Assembly (NCBI RefSeq): GCF_001984155.1
Contig: NZ_MTQO01000030.1
Location: 1-64,000, forward strand
Reading direction: 5' to 3'
Source: Actinosynnema sp. ALI-1.44
Lineage (GTDB): Bacteria; Actinomycetota; Actinomycetes; Mycobacteriales; Pseudonocardiaceae
Length of the DNA: 64,000 nucleotides
Shown here: positions 1 to 10,180 of the stretch, in pieces
Layout of the letters: the number at the start of each line of letters is the position of its first letter
Position numbering within the stretch: position 1 is the stretch's first letter
Program-made: the position numbers and the translations under genes
The notes under the pieces: generated by a model
What the model was told of the DNA's origin: nothing
The model's input: only the letters and a program-made list of their open reading frames with translations
Databases searched by the model: none

Positions 1-1392
<1,392 letters not shown>

Positions 1393-1475
1393 AGATGTTA
1401 CGCATCCACTGTACGGTTCTGAAACACCAAACCGGGGATCCGATCGAGGGTCTGGTTTGAGGTGGTTTCATGGTT

Positions 1476-1593
1476 TTACCGTGGTTATAGCGAAGAGGAA
1501 ACGCCCGGTCCCATTCCGAACCCGGAAGCTAAGCTCTTCAGCGCCGATGGTACTGCACTGGGTACGGTGTGGGAGAGTAGGACACTGCGGTAA
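1476..1593 (+). rRNA. 5S ribosomal RNA
   Basis: About 118 bases with the conserved CCCATTCCGAACCCGGAAG loop B/C region and CGCCGATGGTACTGC. The ends are fixed by helix I: TTACCG at 1476-1481 pairs with CGGTAA at 1588-1593. It follows the 23S gene by about 85 bases and is followed at once by a terminator, so it is the last gene of the rrn operon. Confidence 0.95.
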
Positions 1594-1605
1594 TATTTTT
1601 TCGAG

Positions 1606-1633
1606 GGGCCCCGCGAGAATCGCGGGGCCCTTT
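1606..1633 (+). terminator. Rho-independent terminator of the rrn operon
   Basis: A perfect 11-bp GC-rich stem (GGGCCCCGCGA at 1606-1616, TCGCGGGGCCC at 1620-1630) with a 3-base loop is followed by TTT. It sits 12 bases after the 5S rRNA end and should stop rRNA transcription before the downstream protein operon. Confidence 0.9.
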
Positions 1634-1752
1634 CGGTATGTCACGCTCTGGCCTGAGCCGTCAGCTCACCAGACCGGTTGTTACCATGGTCGACGGCCTG
1701 CTGGCCGACTTGTGAATGTTTCAGCCCCGCCGGACGGGGCGTGGAGGTCTAG

Positions 1753-3912
1753 GTGTCAGAGTTCGAACGGCCCGACGGCGGCAGCGGCGACCAGCCGCGC
1801 GGCCGCGGAGCCGGCGGCGATCGTCAGAACGATCGCCGTAACGACAGTCGGCGTGGGTACGCCGCCGACCGCAAGCCGCGAGGAGCTGCTGCGGACAAGG
1901 GCAGGCGCGACTCATGGCGTGGTGACGACCGCCGTGACGACCGCCCACGCTTCAACCGCGACGACAAACCACGCCGGGACAACTCCGACCGTCGCGACTT
2001 CCGCCGTGATGACCGCGGGGACTCCGGCCGTGGCCGGGACGACCGACCCTTCCGCAAGCCAGCGCGCGACAACAACTCCCGTGGCTACGACCGCGACAAA
2101 CCCCGACGCGACTTCACGTCCCGCGACCGTGACAACGACAACCGCTGGGACAACAGGAACGACAACCGCAGTGGTGACAGGCGCGGCTCCGACCAGGACC
2201 GTCCACGCCGCTCCTTCGACAGGGACGACCGCCCCCGGTTCAACCGGGACGACCGGCCCCGCCGTGACTTCGACCGTGGCAACGATCGGAACGCCGACCG
2301 CGGACCGCGCCGCGATTTCAACCGTGACGACCGCCCGCGCAACGACTTCGGACGTGGCGGCGGCCAAGGCGACCGCGGCCCCCGCAGGGACTTCGACGAC
2401 CGACCACGCCGTGATTTCAACCGGGACGACAAACCCCGACGCACCTTCAGCGGCGGAGACGACCGGCCACGCTTCAACCGTGACGACAAGCCTCGTGGCA
2501 GTTACGGCGGCGACCGCGGTCCTCGGAAGAGCTTCGGCCGAGATGACAAGCCCCGCGGCAGTTACAGCGACGATCGTGGTCCTCGTAGGGACTTCGGCCG
2601 CGACGACCGGCCCCGTCGGAACTTCGGCGATGATCGTGGACCCCGCAAGGACTACGGTCGTGACGACAAGCCTCGTGGTAGCTACGGCGATGATCGTGGA
2701 CCCCGCAAGAGCTTCGGTCGTGACGACAAGCCTCGTGGTAGCTACGGCGATGATCGTGGACCCCGCAAGGACTACGGCCGTGACGACAAATCTCGCGGTA
2801 GCTACGGCGGCGACCGTGGACCCCGCAAGGACTACGGCCGCGACGACCGGCCCCGTCGGAACTACAGCGACGACGGCCCGCGCCGGGATTTCGGTGGCGG
2901 CGACCGTCCGCGCAAGGATTCCAGCCGGGACGACCGTCCTCGCCGGGATTTCGGCGGCAGTGACCGTCCCCGCAAGGACTTCGGCGATCGCCCACGGCGG
3001 GACTTCGCGAAGGACGACCGCGGTCCCCGCGGTGAAGGCCGGGACGACCTCAGCCCTCGCAAAGACGCCGTGGACCAGGAACTGGTTGGCGACGTGTCCG
3101 AGTCCGCTGACGTCGTCGAGCGCGACGACCTGACGGTGGACGGCGCGGACGAGCGGGGCACGGACGCGGTGAGCGCCGAGTCCGGCGACGCCGACGAGCA
3201 GGCCGAAGCCGCCGACACCAAGCCGGAGAAACCGGCCAACCCCGACCTGGCCACGTTGCCGGAGGGCGCGGACATCTCCAAGCTCGACCCCGAGGCCCGG
3301 CAGGAGCTCAAGAGCCTGCCCAAGGCCCAGGCCGAGGACGTCGGCCAGCACCTCGCCGCGGCGGGCATGCTGATCGACGAGGACCCCGAACTGGCCCTCA
3401 AGCACGCCCGGATCGCCCGTGGCAAGGCCTCACGGGTCGCCATCGTCCGGGAAGCCGCCGGTCTGGCCGCGTACCACGCGGGCGAGTGGTCCGAGGCGTT
3501 GTCGGATCTGCGTGCCGTGCGCCGGATGACGGGTTCGAACGCGCACATCGCCGTGATGGCCGACTGCGAGCGCGCCCTCGGCCGCCCCGAGCGTGCGTTG
3601 GACCTGGCCAAGGAGGCCGGGGCGGGCGTGAGCCCGGCGACCGCCGTCGAGTTGCGGATCGTCGCGGCCGGTGCGCGGCGTGACATGGGGCAGTTGGACG
3701 CCGCGGTCGTCGCGCTGCAGGGCGCGGACCTGGACCCGAAGCGCAAGGACCCGTGGAGCGCGCGGCTGTTCTACGCGTACGCCGACAACCTCGAAGCTGC
3801 CGGTCGTACCGACGAGGCGATCCGTTGGTTCCTCAACGCCGCCCAGGCCGACGACGACGAAGAGACCGACGCGGCCGAGCGGGCCGTGGAACTCGGGGCC
3901 GCGCTGCAGTGA
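1753..3912 (+). CDS. TPR-like protein with a long Arg/Asp/Gly-rich repeat region
   Basis: The 719-residue product has two halves. Residues 1 to about 430 are low-complexity and very rich in Arg, Asp and Gly. Within them, bases 2461-2880 form seven tandem 60-bp units, 20 residues each, with motifs such as GRDDKPRGSYG and DDRGPRK. An acidic linker (about 440-495) leads to helical tetratricopeptide-like pairs (about 500-719), for example YAYADNLEAAGRTDEAIRWF. The GTG start at 1753 has GGAGG at 1743-1747. The next gene overlaps by 4 bases. The position matches the Rv1691 TPR gene of M. tuberculosis; the repeat region is the unusual part. The RGG-like composition suggests nucleic-acid binding or phase separation, which is inference. 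Long open frames in other phases here are composition shadows. Confidence 0.85.
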   Translation: MSEFERPDGGSGDQPRGRGAGGDRQNDRRNDSRRGYAADRKPRGAAADKGRRDSWRGDDRRDDRPRFNRDDKPRRDNSDRRDFRRDDRGDSGRGRDDRPFRKPARDNNSRGYDRDKPRRDFTSRDRDNDNRWDNRNDNRSGDRRGSDQDRPRRSFDRDDRPRFNRDDRPRRDFDRGNDRNADRGPRRDFNRDDRPRNDFGRGGGQGDRGPRRDFDDRPRRDFNRDDKPRRTFSGGDDRPRFNRDDKPRGSYGGDRGPRKSFGRDDKPRGSYSDDRGPRRDFGRDDRPRRNFGDDRGPRKDYGRDDKPRGSYGDDRGPRKSFGRDDKPRGSYGDDRGPRKDYGRDDKSRGSYGGDRGPRKDYGRDDRPRRNYSDDGPRRDFGGGDRPRKDSSRDDRPRRDFGGSDRPRKDFGDRPRRDFAKDDRGPRGEGRDDLSPRKDAVDQELVGDVSESADVVERDDLTVDGADERGTDAVSAESGDADEQAEAADTKPEKPANPDLATLPEGADISKLDPEARQELKSLPKAQAEDVGQHLAAAGMLIDEDPELALKHARIARGKASRVAIVREAAGLAAYHAGEWSEALSDLRAVRRMTGSNAHIAVMADCERALGRPERALDLAKEAGAGVSPATAVELRIVAAGARRDMGQLDAAVVALQGADLDPKRKDPWSARLFYAYADNLEAAGRTDEAIRWFLNAAQADDDEETDAAERAVELGAALQ

Positions 3913-4934
3913 AACGTCGGCTGCTCGACATCTACGACGCTCTGCTGCTCGACCTGGACGGAACCGTCTACCGCGGCGGTGAGGCGGTGGCGGGAGCGGC
4001 GGAAACGGTCCAGGCCGCCAGGGAGAACGGCACAGCGGTCCGGTTCGTCACCAACAACGCGTCGCGCAGTCCCGAAGACGTCGCGGAGCACCTGACGGGC
4101 CTCGGCGTCGCCGCCGCGCCGTCCGAGGTCAGCACCAGCGCACAGGCGGCGGGCAGTGTCCTCGCCGAGCGGCTCCAACCCGGCGACGAGGTCCTCGTCG
4201 TCGGGACGGACGCGCTCGCCGACATCGTCGACGAGGCGGGCCTGCGACCGGTCCGGATGTTCACCGACACCGTCAAAGCCGTGGTCCAGGGTCTGTCACG
4301 GGACGTCGCCTACCGCGACCTCGCCGAGGCGACCCTGGCGATCCGGGCAGGCGTGCTGTGGGTGGCGTGCAACATGGACGCCACACTGCCGACTGAACGC
4401 GGTGAGCTGCCCGGCAACGGCTCGTTGGTGGCAGCGGTGCGTGCCGCGACCGGCCAGGAACCCGTTGTCGCGGGCAAGCCCGCACGGCCGTTGATGGACG
4501 AGGCGATCACGTCGGCCAACGCGGGCAGCCCGCTGGTCGTCGGGGACCGGCTGGACACCGACATCGCGGGTGCCGTCACCGCCGAGGTGGACGCCCTGCT
4601 CGTGCTGACCGGGGTCACGACACCCGCCGAGTTGCTGGCCGCGCCCGCGTGGCTCAGGCCGCGGTACGTCGCTGCGTCGATCGGTGACGTCTGCGGGCCC
4701 GCTGCCGGGCTGGAGATTGCGGCACAACGTGCATGGGAGGTCGACCGCACCGACCACCAGCTGACCGCCCGGTGGGCCGGAAACGGCTCACCCGTCGACG
4801 AACTGGCCTTATTGCGGGCGCTGTGCGCGGCCCACCGGCCGATCGACGGCGGCGAGATCAAGGTGCGCGCCGAGGACGACACGACACGAGCCGCACTCGT
4901 GGCACTGGGAATTGCCAGAACGGCGGTACCGTGA
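3909..4934 (+). CDS. HAD-IIA phosphatase (NagD-like), probable glycerol-3-phosphate phosphatase
   Basis: A 341-residue haloacid dehalogenase hydrolase of the NagD type. Motif I is DLDGTVY with Asp15 and Asp17 as nucleophile and acid/base. Motif II is in VRFVTNNASRS, motif III is Lys190 in VAGKPARP, and motif IV is GDRLDTD about 20 residues later. The C-terminal 60 residues form an extra tail like the GNAT-like appendage of Rv1692, the mycobacterial homolog reported to dephosphorylate glycerol 3-phosphate in membrane lipid turnover. The GTG start overlaps the TPR gene stop (GTGA), which indicates translational coupling. The exact substrate here is inferred from the homolog and synteny. Confidence 0.88.
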   Translation: MKRRLLDIYDALLLDLDGTVYRGGEAVAGAAETVQAARENGTAVRFVTNNASRSPEDVAEHLTGLGVAAAPSEVSTSAQAAGSVLAERLQPGDEVLVVGTDALADIVDEAGLRPVRMFTDTVKAVVQGLSRDVAYRDLAEATLAIRAGVLWVACNMDATLPTERGELPGNGSLVAAVRAATGQEPVVAGKPARPLMDEAITSANAGSPLVVGDRLDTDIAGAVTAEVDALLVLTGVTTPAELLAAPAWLRPRYVAASIGDVCGPAAGLEIAAQRAWEVDRTDHQLTARWAGNGSPVDELALLRALCAAHRPIDGGEIKVRAEDDTTRAALVALGIARTAVP

Positions 4935-4938
4935 AGTG

Positions 4939-5130
4939 GTGCAGTTCAACTCCGAAGGCAGCTGGCGGCCTCCCGTCCCAGGTCCGCCGCCGGACCCGAC
5001 GGCCGCGATCACCGCGGCACTCGCCGGGTTGGAAGGGCTCGACCAGCTGGAGCCGGTCGAGCACGTGGGACGGTTCGACGCGGTGCACACAGCGCTGACC
5101 GAGGCGCTGTCCAGCATCGACAAGGTCTGA
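4939..5130 (+). CDS. Small conserved protein of unknown function between HAD and tlyA
   Basis: About 63 residues, proline-rich at the N-terminus (RPPVPGPPPDP), then a predicted helical part ending TALTEALSSIDKV. Its place between the HAD phosphatase and tlyA matches a small gene (Rv1693) at the same spot in mycobacteria, which supports it as real. I recognise no domain. The start is uncertain: tandem GTG codons lie at 4936 and 4939, 1 to 4 bases after the HAD stop, and an in-frame ATG at 4912 would overlap the HAD gene. Confidence 0.65.
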   Translation: MQFNSEGSWRPPVPGPPPDPTAAITAALAGLEGLDQLEPVEHVGRFDAVHTALTEALSSIDKV

Positions 5131-5136
5131 CATCCC

Positions 5137-5949
5137 ATGCCCCGCAGGTCGCGGCTGGACGCTGAGCTCGTGCGTCGTGGCCTGGCCAGGTCACGCGAGC
5201 ACGCGTCCCAGCTGATCGCGGACGGCCACGTCACCGTCAAGGGCGTGGTGGCCAGGAAACCGGCCACCGCCGTGGAAACCGACGCGCCGGTGCTCGTCCG
5301 CGAGGACGCGGACGACAACTGGGCGTCACGCGGCGCGCACAAGCTGATCGGCGCGCTCGAGGCGTTCGGACCGGATGGGTTGACCGTCAAGGGGAAGCGC
5401 TGTCTCGACGCGGGCGCGTCCACCGGCGGGTTCACCGATGTGTTGCTGCGCAACGAGGCCACTCAGGTCGTCGCCGCGGATGTCGGGCGTGGCCTGCTGG
5501 TCTGGCGGCTGATGACCGACTCGCGGGTCATGGTCCTCGACAAGACCAACGTCCGCGGCCTGACCCCGGAGTTGACCGAAGGGCCGGTCGACCTGGTGGT
5601 CGCCGACCTGTCGTTCATCTCGTTGAAACTCGTCCTGCCCGCGCTGCTGGCCTGCACGACCGAGGACGCCGACCTGGTGCCGATGGTCAAACCGCAGTTC
5701 GAGGTCGGCAAGCAACGACTGGGCTCCGGCGGTGTCGTCCGGGATGCTGGACTGCGTGCCGACGCCGTCATCGAGGTGCTCACCGCCGCGGCCGAACTGG
5801 GTCTGCGCCCGCACGGCGTGGTGGCCAGCCCGTTGCCGGGGCCGTCGGGCAACGTCGAGTACTTCGTCTGGCTGCGACGTGGTGACCGGCTCGACTCCGA
5901 GCAGGTCGCCGACATGGTTCACACTGCGGTGCAGAAGGGGCCACAATGA
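5137..5949 (+). CDS. tlyA: TlyA family rRNA (cytidine-2'-O)-methyltransferase
   Basis: 270 residues. The N-terminal S4 RNA-binding domain (about 1-65, RLDAELVRRGLARSREHASQ) is followed by a FtsJ-like Rossmann methyltransferase fold. The SAM-binding motif CLDAGASTGGFTD is near residues 89-101, and MVKPQFEVGK carries a catalytic-type lysine. TlyA enzymes methylate 2'-OH of cytidines in 16S and 23S rRNA, and their loss gives capreomycin resistance in mycobacteria. The gene sits 6 bases after the small upstream gene, and its stop overlaps the nadK ATG, so both belong to one operon. Confidence 0.95.
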   Translation: MPRRSRLDAELVRRGLARSREHASQLIADGHVTVKGVVARKPATAVETDAPVLVREDADDNWASRGAHKLIGALEAFGPDGLTVKGKRCLDAGASTGGFTDVLLRNEATQVVAADVGRGLLVWRLMTDSRVMVLDKTNVRGLTPELTEGPVDLVVADLSFISLKLVLPALLACTTEDADLVPMVKPQFEVGKQRLGSGGVVRDAGLRADAVIEVLTAAAELGLRPHGVVASPLPGPSGNVEYFVWLRRGDRLDSEQVADMVHTAVQKGPQ

Positions 5950-6842
5950 CCGACGACAGACCGTCGATCTACGAGATCCTGATGGTCGTGCACACCGGCC
6001 GCCACGCGAATCGGCGGACCGCCGAACTGGTGGCCGAGCAGTTCGCGAAAGCCGGGGTGTCCGTCCGGGCGCTCGAGGTCGAGTCCGGCGACTTCAGTCC
6101 CGGCTTGGCGACGGTCCCCACCGATGAGAACGCCGCGAAGGGCGTCGACCTCGTGTTCGTCCTCGGCGGCGACGGGACGCTGCTGCGCGCCGCCGAACTC
6201 GCGCGGCCCGCGGGGGTGCCGGTGCTCGGCGTGAACCTCGGCCGGGTGGGGTTCCTCGCCGAGGCGGACTCCGACGACCTCGACGTGGCCGTGCGGCGGG
6301 TGCTGGACGGCAAGTTCCACGTCGACGAGCGGATGACGCTCGAGGTCGTGGCGACCCACGAGGGCGACGAGATCGCGCGGACGTGGGCGTTGAACGAGGC
6401 CAGTGTGGAGAAGAGCAGCCGGGACAAGATCCTGGACGTGCTGATCGAGGTGGACGGCCGTCCGGTGTCGGCGTTCGGTTCGGACGGTGTGCTGTGCGCG
6501 ACCCCGACCGGCTCGACGGCGTACGCGTTCTCCGCGGGCGGACCGGTGATCTGGCCGGACGTCCAGGCCATGCTCGTGGTGCCCAGCAACGCGCACGCCA
6601 TGTTCGCGCGGCCGTTGGTCGTGTCGCCGACGTCGACCGTGGCGATGGAGGTCGACCCGAACGGACACCCGGCGGTGTTGTTCTGTGACGGTCAACGCAC
6701 CTTCGACCTGCCGCCGGGCGCGCGGGTGGAGGTTTCGGCGGGATCGGAGCCGGTCAGGCTGGTCCGGCTGTGGGACGGGCCGTTCACCGACCGGCTTGTG
6801 AAGAAGTTCGGTTTGCCCGTACAGGGGTGGCGGAAGCGATGA
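5946..6842 (+). CDS. nadK: NAD kinase
   Basis: 298 residues, normal for an actinobacterial ATP/polyphosphate NAD kinase that makes NADP+. It has the glycine-rich LGGDGTLLRAAE motif with the catalytic Asp (around residue 73), the LNEASVEKSS motif, and TPTGSTAYAFSAGGP for NAD binding. The ATG overlaps the tlyA stop by 4 bases. recN follows after 30 bases, as in mycobacteria. Confidence 0.96.
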   Translation: MTDDRPSIYEILMVVHTGRHANRRTAELVAEQFAKAGVSVRALEVESGDFSPGLATVPTDENAAKGVDLVFVLGGDGTLLRAAELARPAGVPVLGVNLGRVGFLAEADSDDLDVAVRRVLDGKFHVDERMTLEVVATHEGDEIARTWALNEASVEKSSRDKILDVLIEVDGRPVSAFGSDGVLCATPTGSTAYAFSAGGPVIWPDVQAMLVVPSNAHAMFARPLVVSPTSTVAMEVDPNGHPAVLFCDGQRTFDLPPGARVEVSAGSEPVRLVRLWDGPFTDRLVKKFGLPVQGWRKR

Positions 6843-6872
6843 CTGTCATGGCGGGTAGGTAGGGTTCGCACT

Positions 6873-8654
6873 GTGCTGGCCGAGATGCGCATCCAGGGCC
6901 TCGGCGTCATCGACGAGGCGACCCTGCAACTGGACCCCGGGTTCACGGTAGTGACAGGTGAGACCGGGGCGGGCAAGACCATGGTCGTGACCGGGCTGCA
7001 TCTGCTGTCCGGCGGCCGTGCCGAGGCGTCCAGAGTGCGCTCTGGCGCGAGCCGTGCCGTGGTCGAGGGCCGTTTCCACGTGCCGCCTGATTCACGGGCC
7101 GCGAAGGTGGCGGTCGAAGCGGCCGCGGAACCCGACGAGGACGGCAGCCTGATCGCGCTGCGGACGGTCGGGTCGGACGGCCGGTCCCGCGCCCACCTCG
7201 GTGGCCGGTCGGTGCCCGTCGGCGTGCTGTCCGAACTGGCCGAGCAGTTGATCGCGGTGCACGGTCAGAACGACCAGTTGCGCCTGCTGCACCCGGCGGA
7301 GCAGCGCGCGGTGCTGGACACGTTCGCCGGGGACGCGGTCGCCAAGGCGGTGGCGGAGTACCGGTCGACGCGAGCCGAGTGGCTCGACGTGATCGAGGAA
7401 CTGCGCGAGAAGACCGAGCGCGCGCGTGAACTGGCCAAACAGGCCGACATGCTGCAGCACGGGCTGAAGGAGATCGAGGCGGTCGACCCGAAACCGGGTG
7501 AGGACGACGCGTTGGTCGACGAGGCACGCAGGCTGGCGGACGTCGACCAGTTGCGTGAGGCGGCGGCAGGCGCGCACTTCGCGTTGAGCGGGTCGCCGGA
7601 CGATCCGGCGGACGGCAGCGGCGCGATGTCGTTGGTCGACGAGGCCAGACGGCGCCTGTCGGCGTCGGAAGACCCGAAGCTGCGTGACCTCGAACCGCGG
7701 CTGGCGGAGGCGGCGGTGTTGTTGAGCGACGTGAACAACGAGCTCAGCAGCTACGTGGAAGGCCTCGAGGCGGACCCGGCGCGCCTGGAGCAGGTGCTGG
7801 CCCGGCAGGCCGAGCTGAAGATGCTGACGCGCAAATACGCCACGGACATAGACGGCGTGCTGGCGTGGGCGGCGGACGCGGCGCAGCAGCTGACGGGCCT
7901 GGACACGTCCGAAGAGGCTCTCACCGCGCTGGCGGCCCGGCGTGACTCGCTGGCGGTGGAGCTGGCCCGGCACGCGGCGACGTTGACCGAGCAGCGTGAG
8001 CGCGCGGCGCAGGAGTTGTCCTCTGAGGTGACCGCCGAACTGGCTGGGCTCGCGATGGGATCGGCGGGGATCGACGTCGCCGTGCGTCCCCGGATGGCGT
8101 CCGCCGATGACGCGCACGCGCTGCAGGTCGGCGACGTGCAGTTGTCCGCCGGGCCGGACGGTGTCGACGAGGTCGAGCTGCGGCTCAAGGCGCACGACGG
8201 CGCGCAGGCGTTGCCGGTGCACAAGGCGGCTTCCGGCGGTGAGTTGTCGCGCGTGATGCTGGCGATCGAGGTTGTGCTCGCACACGCTGACCCGGTGCCG
8301 ACGATGGTGTTCGACGAGGTCGACGCGGGGGTCGGCGGTCGGGCGGCGATCGAGATCGGTCGGCGGCTGGCCCGGCTGGCCCGCAGCCACCAGGTCGTCG
8401 TGGTCACCCACCTCGCCCAGGTCGCCGCCTTCGCGGATCGCCACCTGGTCGTGGACAAGTCAGCCAAGGGCGGCCTCACCAAGTCCGGCGTGAAGACGTT
8501 GACGGCAGAGCAGCGGGTCGTGGAACTCGCCCGGATGCTTGCCGGGATGGAGTCCACCGAGACCGGGCGCGCTCATGCCGAGGAGCTTCTCGGGTTGGCT
8601 GAGGCCGCCAAGCGGGAGGCTATCAACGGAAAGAAGTCCCGCCGCAAGAAGTAA
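6873..8654 (+). CDS. recN: DNA repair protein RecN
   Basis: 593 residues of the SMC-like ATPase used in double-strand break repair. Walker A is GETGAGKT at residues 29-36. The C-terminal ABC signature is SGGELSRVML, and Walker B is MVFDEVDAGVGG. The middle is helical and coiled-coil rich. The GTG start at 6873 is supported by conserved N-terminal sequence (LAEMRIQGLGVIDEA). I see no clear LexA box in the 30 bases upstream, so any SOS control would need to act from further upstream in the operon. Confidence 0.96.
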   Translation: MLAEMRIQGLGVIDEATLQLDPGFTVVTGETGAGKTMVVTGLHLLSGGRAEASRVRSGASRAVVEGRFHVPPDSRAAKVAVEAAAEPDEDGSLIALRTVGSDGRSRAHLGGRSVPVGVLSELAEQLIAVHGQNDQLRLLHPAEQRAVLDTFAGDAVAKAVAEYRSTRAEWLDVIEELREKTERARELAKQADMLQHGLKEIEAVDPKPGEDDALVDEARRLADVDQLREAAAGAHFALSGSPDDPADGSGAMSLVDEARRRLSASEDPKLRDLEPRLAEAAVLLSDVNNELSSYVEGLEADPARLEQVLARQAELKMLTRKYATDIDGVLAWAADAAQQLTGLDTSEEALTALAARRDSLAVELARHAATLTEQRERAAQELSSEVTAELAGLAMGSAGIDVAVRPRMASADDAHALQVGDVQLSAGPDGVDEVELRLKAHDGAQALPVHKAASGGELSRVMLAIEVVLAHADPVPTMVFDEVDAGVGGRAAIEIGRRLARLARSHQVVVVTHLAQVAAFADRHLVVDKSAKGGLTKSGVKTLTAEQRVVELARMLAGMESTETGRAHAEELLGLAEAAKREAINGKKSRRKK

Positions 8655-8995
8655 CCAGCCGCACCTGACACGGCGTGTCCCGAATTCGGGCACGCCGTGT
8701 CCTGCGTTCCGGCACCCCGAGATGGGACCTTCCGGGGTGCTGGGGTGGGGGACACGGCGAGGTTCACTCAGGGTGTTCCGCTGGCCCTCAGTGCCACGGA
8801 TGTCGTCAAGCGGGTGATCGTTGCGCGGTCTCGCGGATCTCGGTCGCATGCTGGGGATCTTCCGGCCTTTGCCGCAATTGTGCGCATTTGGGCTGGTCAC
8901 AGCATGTCACCTGTGGATCGCCCCTGTGGGTGAGCGTCCTTTTGCGTCGGCGTGGCGTGGTTATTGTGGACTGTCCATTTGTCACCATCGCTGTT
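8655..8995. other. 341-bp intergenic stretch with two inverted repeats
   Basis: No gene is evident here. It holds a hairpin at 8668-8700 (ACACGGCGTG and CACGCCGTGT around a CCCGAATTCGGG palindrome) and a second hairpin at 8712-8740 (GCACCCCG and CGGGGTGC). Neither has a T-run. They may end the recN transcript or be a dispersed repeat. The remaining part lies upstream of steA and probably carries its promoter, though I cannot place -35/-10 boxes with confidence. Confidence 0.6.
8668..8740. repeat. Two consecutive inverted repeats after recN
   Basis: The first stem has a 10-bp outer arm (8668-8677 with 8691-8700) and an inner 12-base palindrome with an EcoRI-type GAATTC centre. The second stem has 8 bp (8712-8719 with 8733-8740). 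Their tandem arrangement right after the recN stop suggests a transcription end without a U-tract, which is common in actinomycetes. A mobile palindromic repeat is the other option. Confidence 0.5.
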
Positions 8996-10180
8996 ATGAA
9001 GCTTCCGGGAGTGCTCAATCGCGCCGGCCAGAGTCAGCCCGGGGTGACCGGGGCGGCCAGGGTCGACCGGCGGACCGGCGATCTGCTTCGCCGGATCGGT
9101 CCCGGCGACATCGTTGTGCTCGACCAGCTTGACCTTGACCGGACGACCGCCGACGCGTTGGTCGCGGCGGGTGTCGCCGGTGTGGTCAACGCTTCTCCTT
9201 CCATTTCAGGGCGTTTTCCCAACCTCGGCCCGGAACTTCTTCTCGAGGCCGGGATTCCGCTCATCGACGGTGTCGGTGTCCACGCGCTGCGGGAGATTCG
9301 TGAGGGCAGCAAGCTGCGGCTGCACGGCTCCGCCGTCTACTGTGGAGGCAAAGAGGTCGCCACCGGGGTTCAGCAGACCGCCGAGACCATCGCCGACCAG
9401 ATGATCGAGGCGAAGGCCGGGATGTCGGCTCAGCTCGAAGCGTTCTCCGCCAACACCATCGAGTTCCTGCGCCGCGAACGATCCCTCATCCTCGACGGCG
9501 TCGGTGTGCCGGAGCTGCGGGTGCCCATCAAGGACCGGCAGGTCCTCATCGTCGCCCCGGGCACCGACTTCGTCGAGGACCTCAAGAGCCTCAAGCGGTA
9601 CATCTCCGAGCACCGGCCCGTCCTCGTCGGGGTGTCCGGTGGCGCCGACGCGCTCAAGGACGCCGGGTACAAGCCGGAGATCATCGTCGGGGACCCCGAC
9701 CGCATCAGCACCGACACCCTCCTCGGCGGCGCCGAGGTCGTCATCCCCGCCGACGAGGGCGGGCACGCCCCCGGTCTCGAACGCATTCAGGACCTCGGCA
9801 TCGGCGCGGTCACGTTCCCCGCGTCCGGCAACGCCGAGGACCTCGCGCTGCTGCTCGCCGACGCACACGGTGCCTGTCTCGTCGTCACCGTCGGGTTCCA
9901 GGCCACGCTGCGGGAGTTCCTCGACAGCGGCCGGTCCGGGTCCAACCCGTCGACCTTCCTCACGCGGTTGAAGCTCGGCAGCAAACTCGTCGACGGCAAA
10001 GCCGCGGCGCGCCTGCACCGCACCCGGGTCTCCACCGCCGCCATCGTCCTTCTCGTTCTCGCCGCTCTCGTCGCTGTCGCCGCCGGGCTGGCCGTTTCCG
10101 GCGTCGGCGGGTCCTACGCCGACTGGACGGTCAGCACCTGGAACGACTTCGTTGCCTGGATCAAGGGGTTGTTCACGTGA
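8996..10180 (+). CDS. steA: SteA-like cytokinetic protein
   Basis: 394 residues, close in length and motif content to mycobacterial Rv1697. The body contains the conserved RTGDLLRRIGPGDIVVLDQL, VNASPSISGRFPNLGPE and VIVGDPDRIST-type segments, related to thiamin pyrophosphokinase folds. A C-terminal membrane helix (VLLVLAALVAVAAGLAV) anchors it. In Corynebacterium the SteA-SteB pair works in septal peptidoglycan cleavage. The ATG at 8996 was chosen because homolog similarity begins there; longer upstream frames contain the intergenic palindromes. It overlaps the next gene by 4 bases, so the two are coupled, as SteA and SteB are. Confidence 0.88.
   Translation: MKLPGVLNRAGQSQPGVTGAARVDRRTGDLLRRIGPGDIVVLDQLDLDRTTADALVAAGVAGVVNASPSISGRFPNLGPELLLEAGIPLIDGVGVHALREIREGSKLRLHGSAVYCGGKEVATGVQQTAETIADQMIEAKAGMSAQLEAFSANTIEFLRRERSLILDGVGVPELRVPIKDRQVLIVAPGTDFVEDLKSLKRYISEHRPVLVGVSGGADALKDAGYKPEIIVGDPDRISTDTLLGGAEVVIPADEGGHAPGLERIQDLGIGAVTFPASGNAEDLALLLADAHGACLVVTVGFQATLREFLDSGRSGSNPSTFLTRLKLGSKLVDGKAAARLHRTRVSTAAIVLLVLAALVAVAAGLAVSGVGGSYADWTVSTWNDFVAWIKGLFT

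Noticed and set aside
1457-3405. Very long open frames in other phases and on the opposite strand over the Arg/Asp repeat gene
   Set aside because: They arise from the repetitive GC-rich codons; their products are Ala/Thr/Val-rich without domains, while the chosen frame has a ribosome binding site, a TPR end and synteny.
6843-6872. LexA box before recN
   Set aside because: The 30-base gap has no TCGAAC-N4-GTTCGA-like palindrome.
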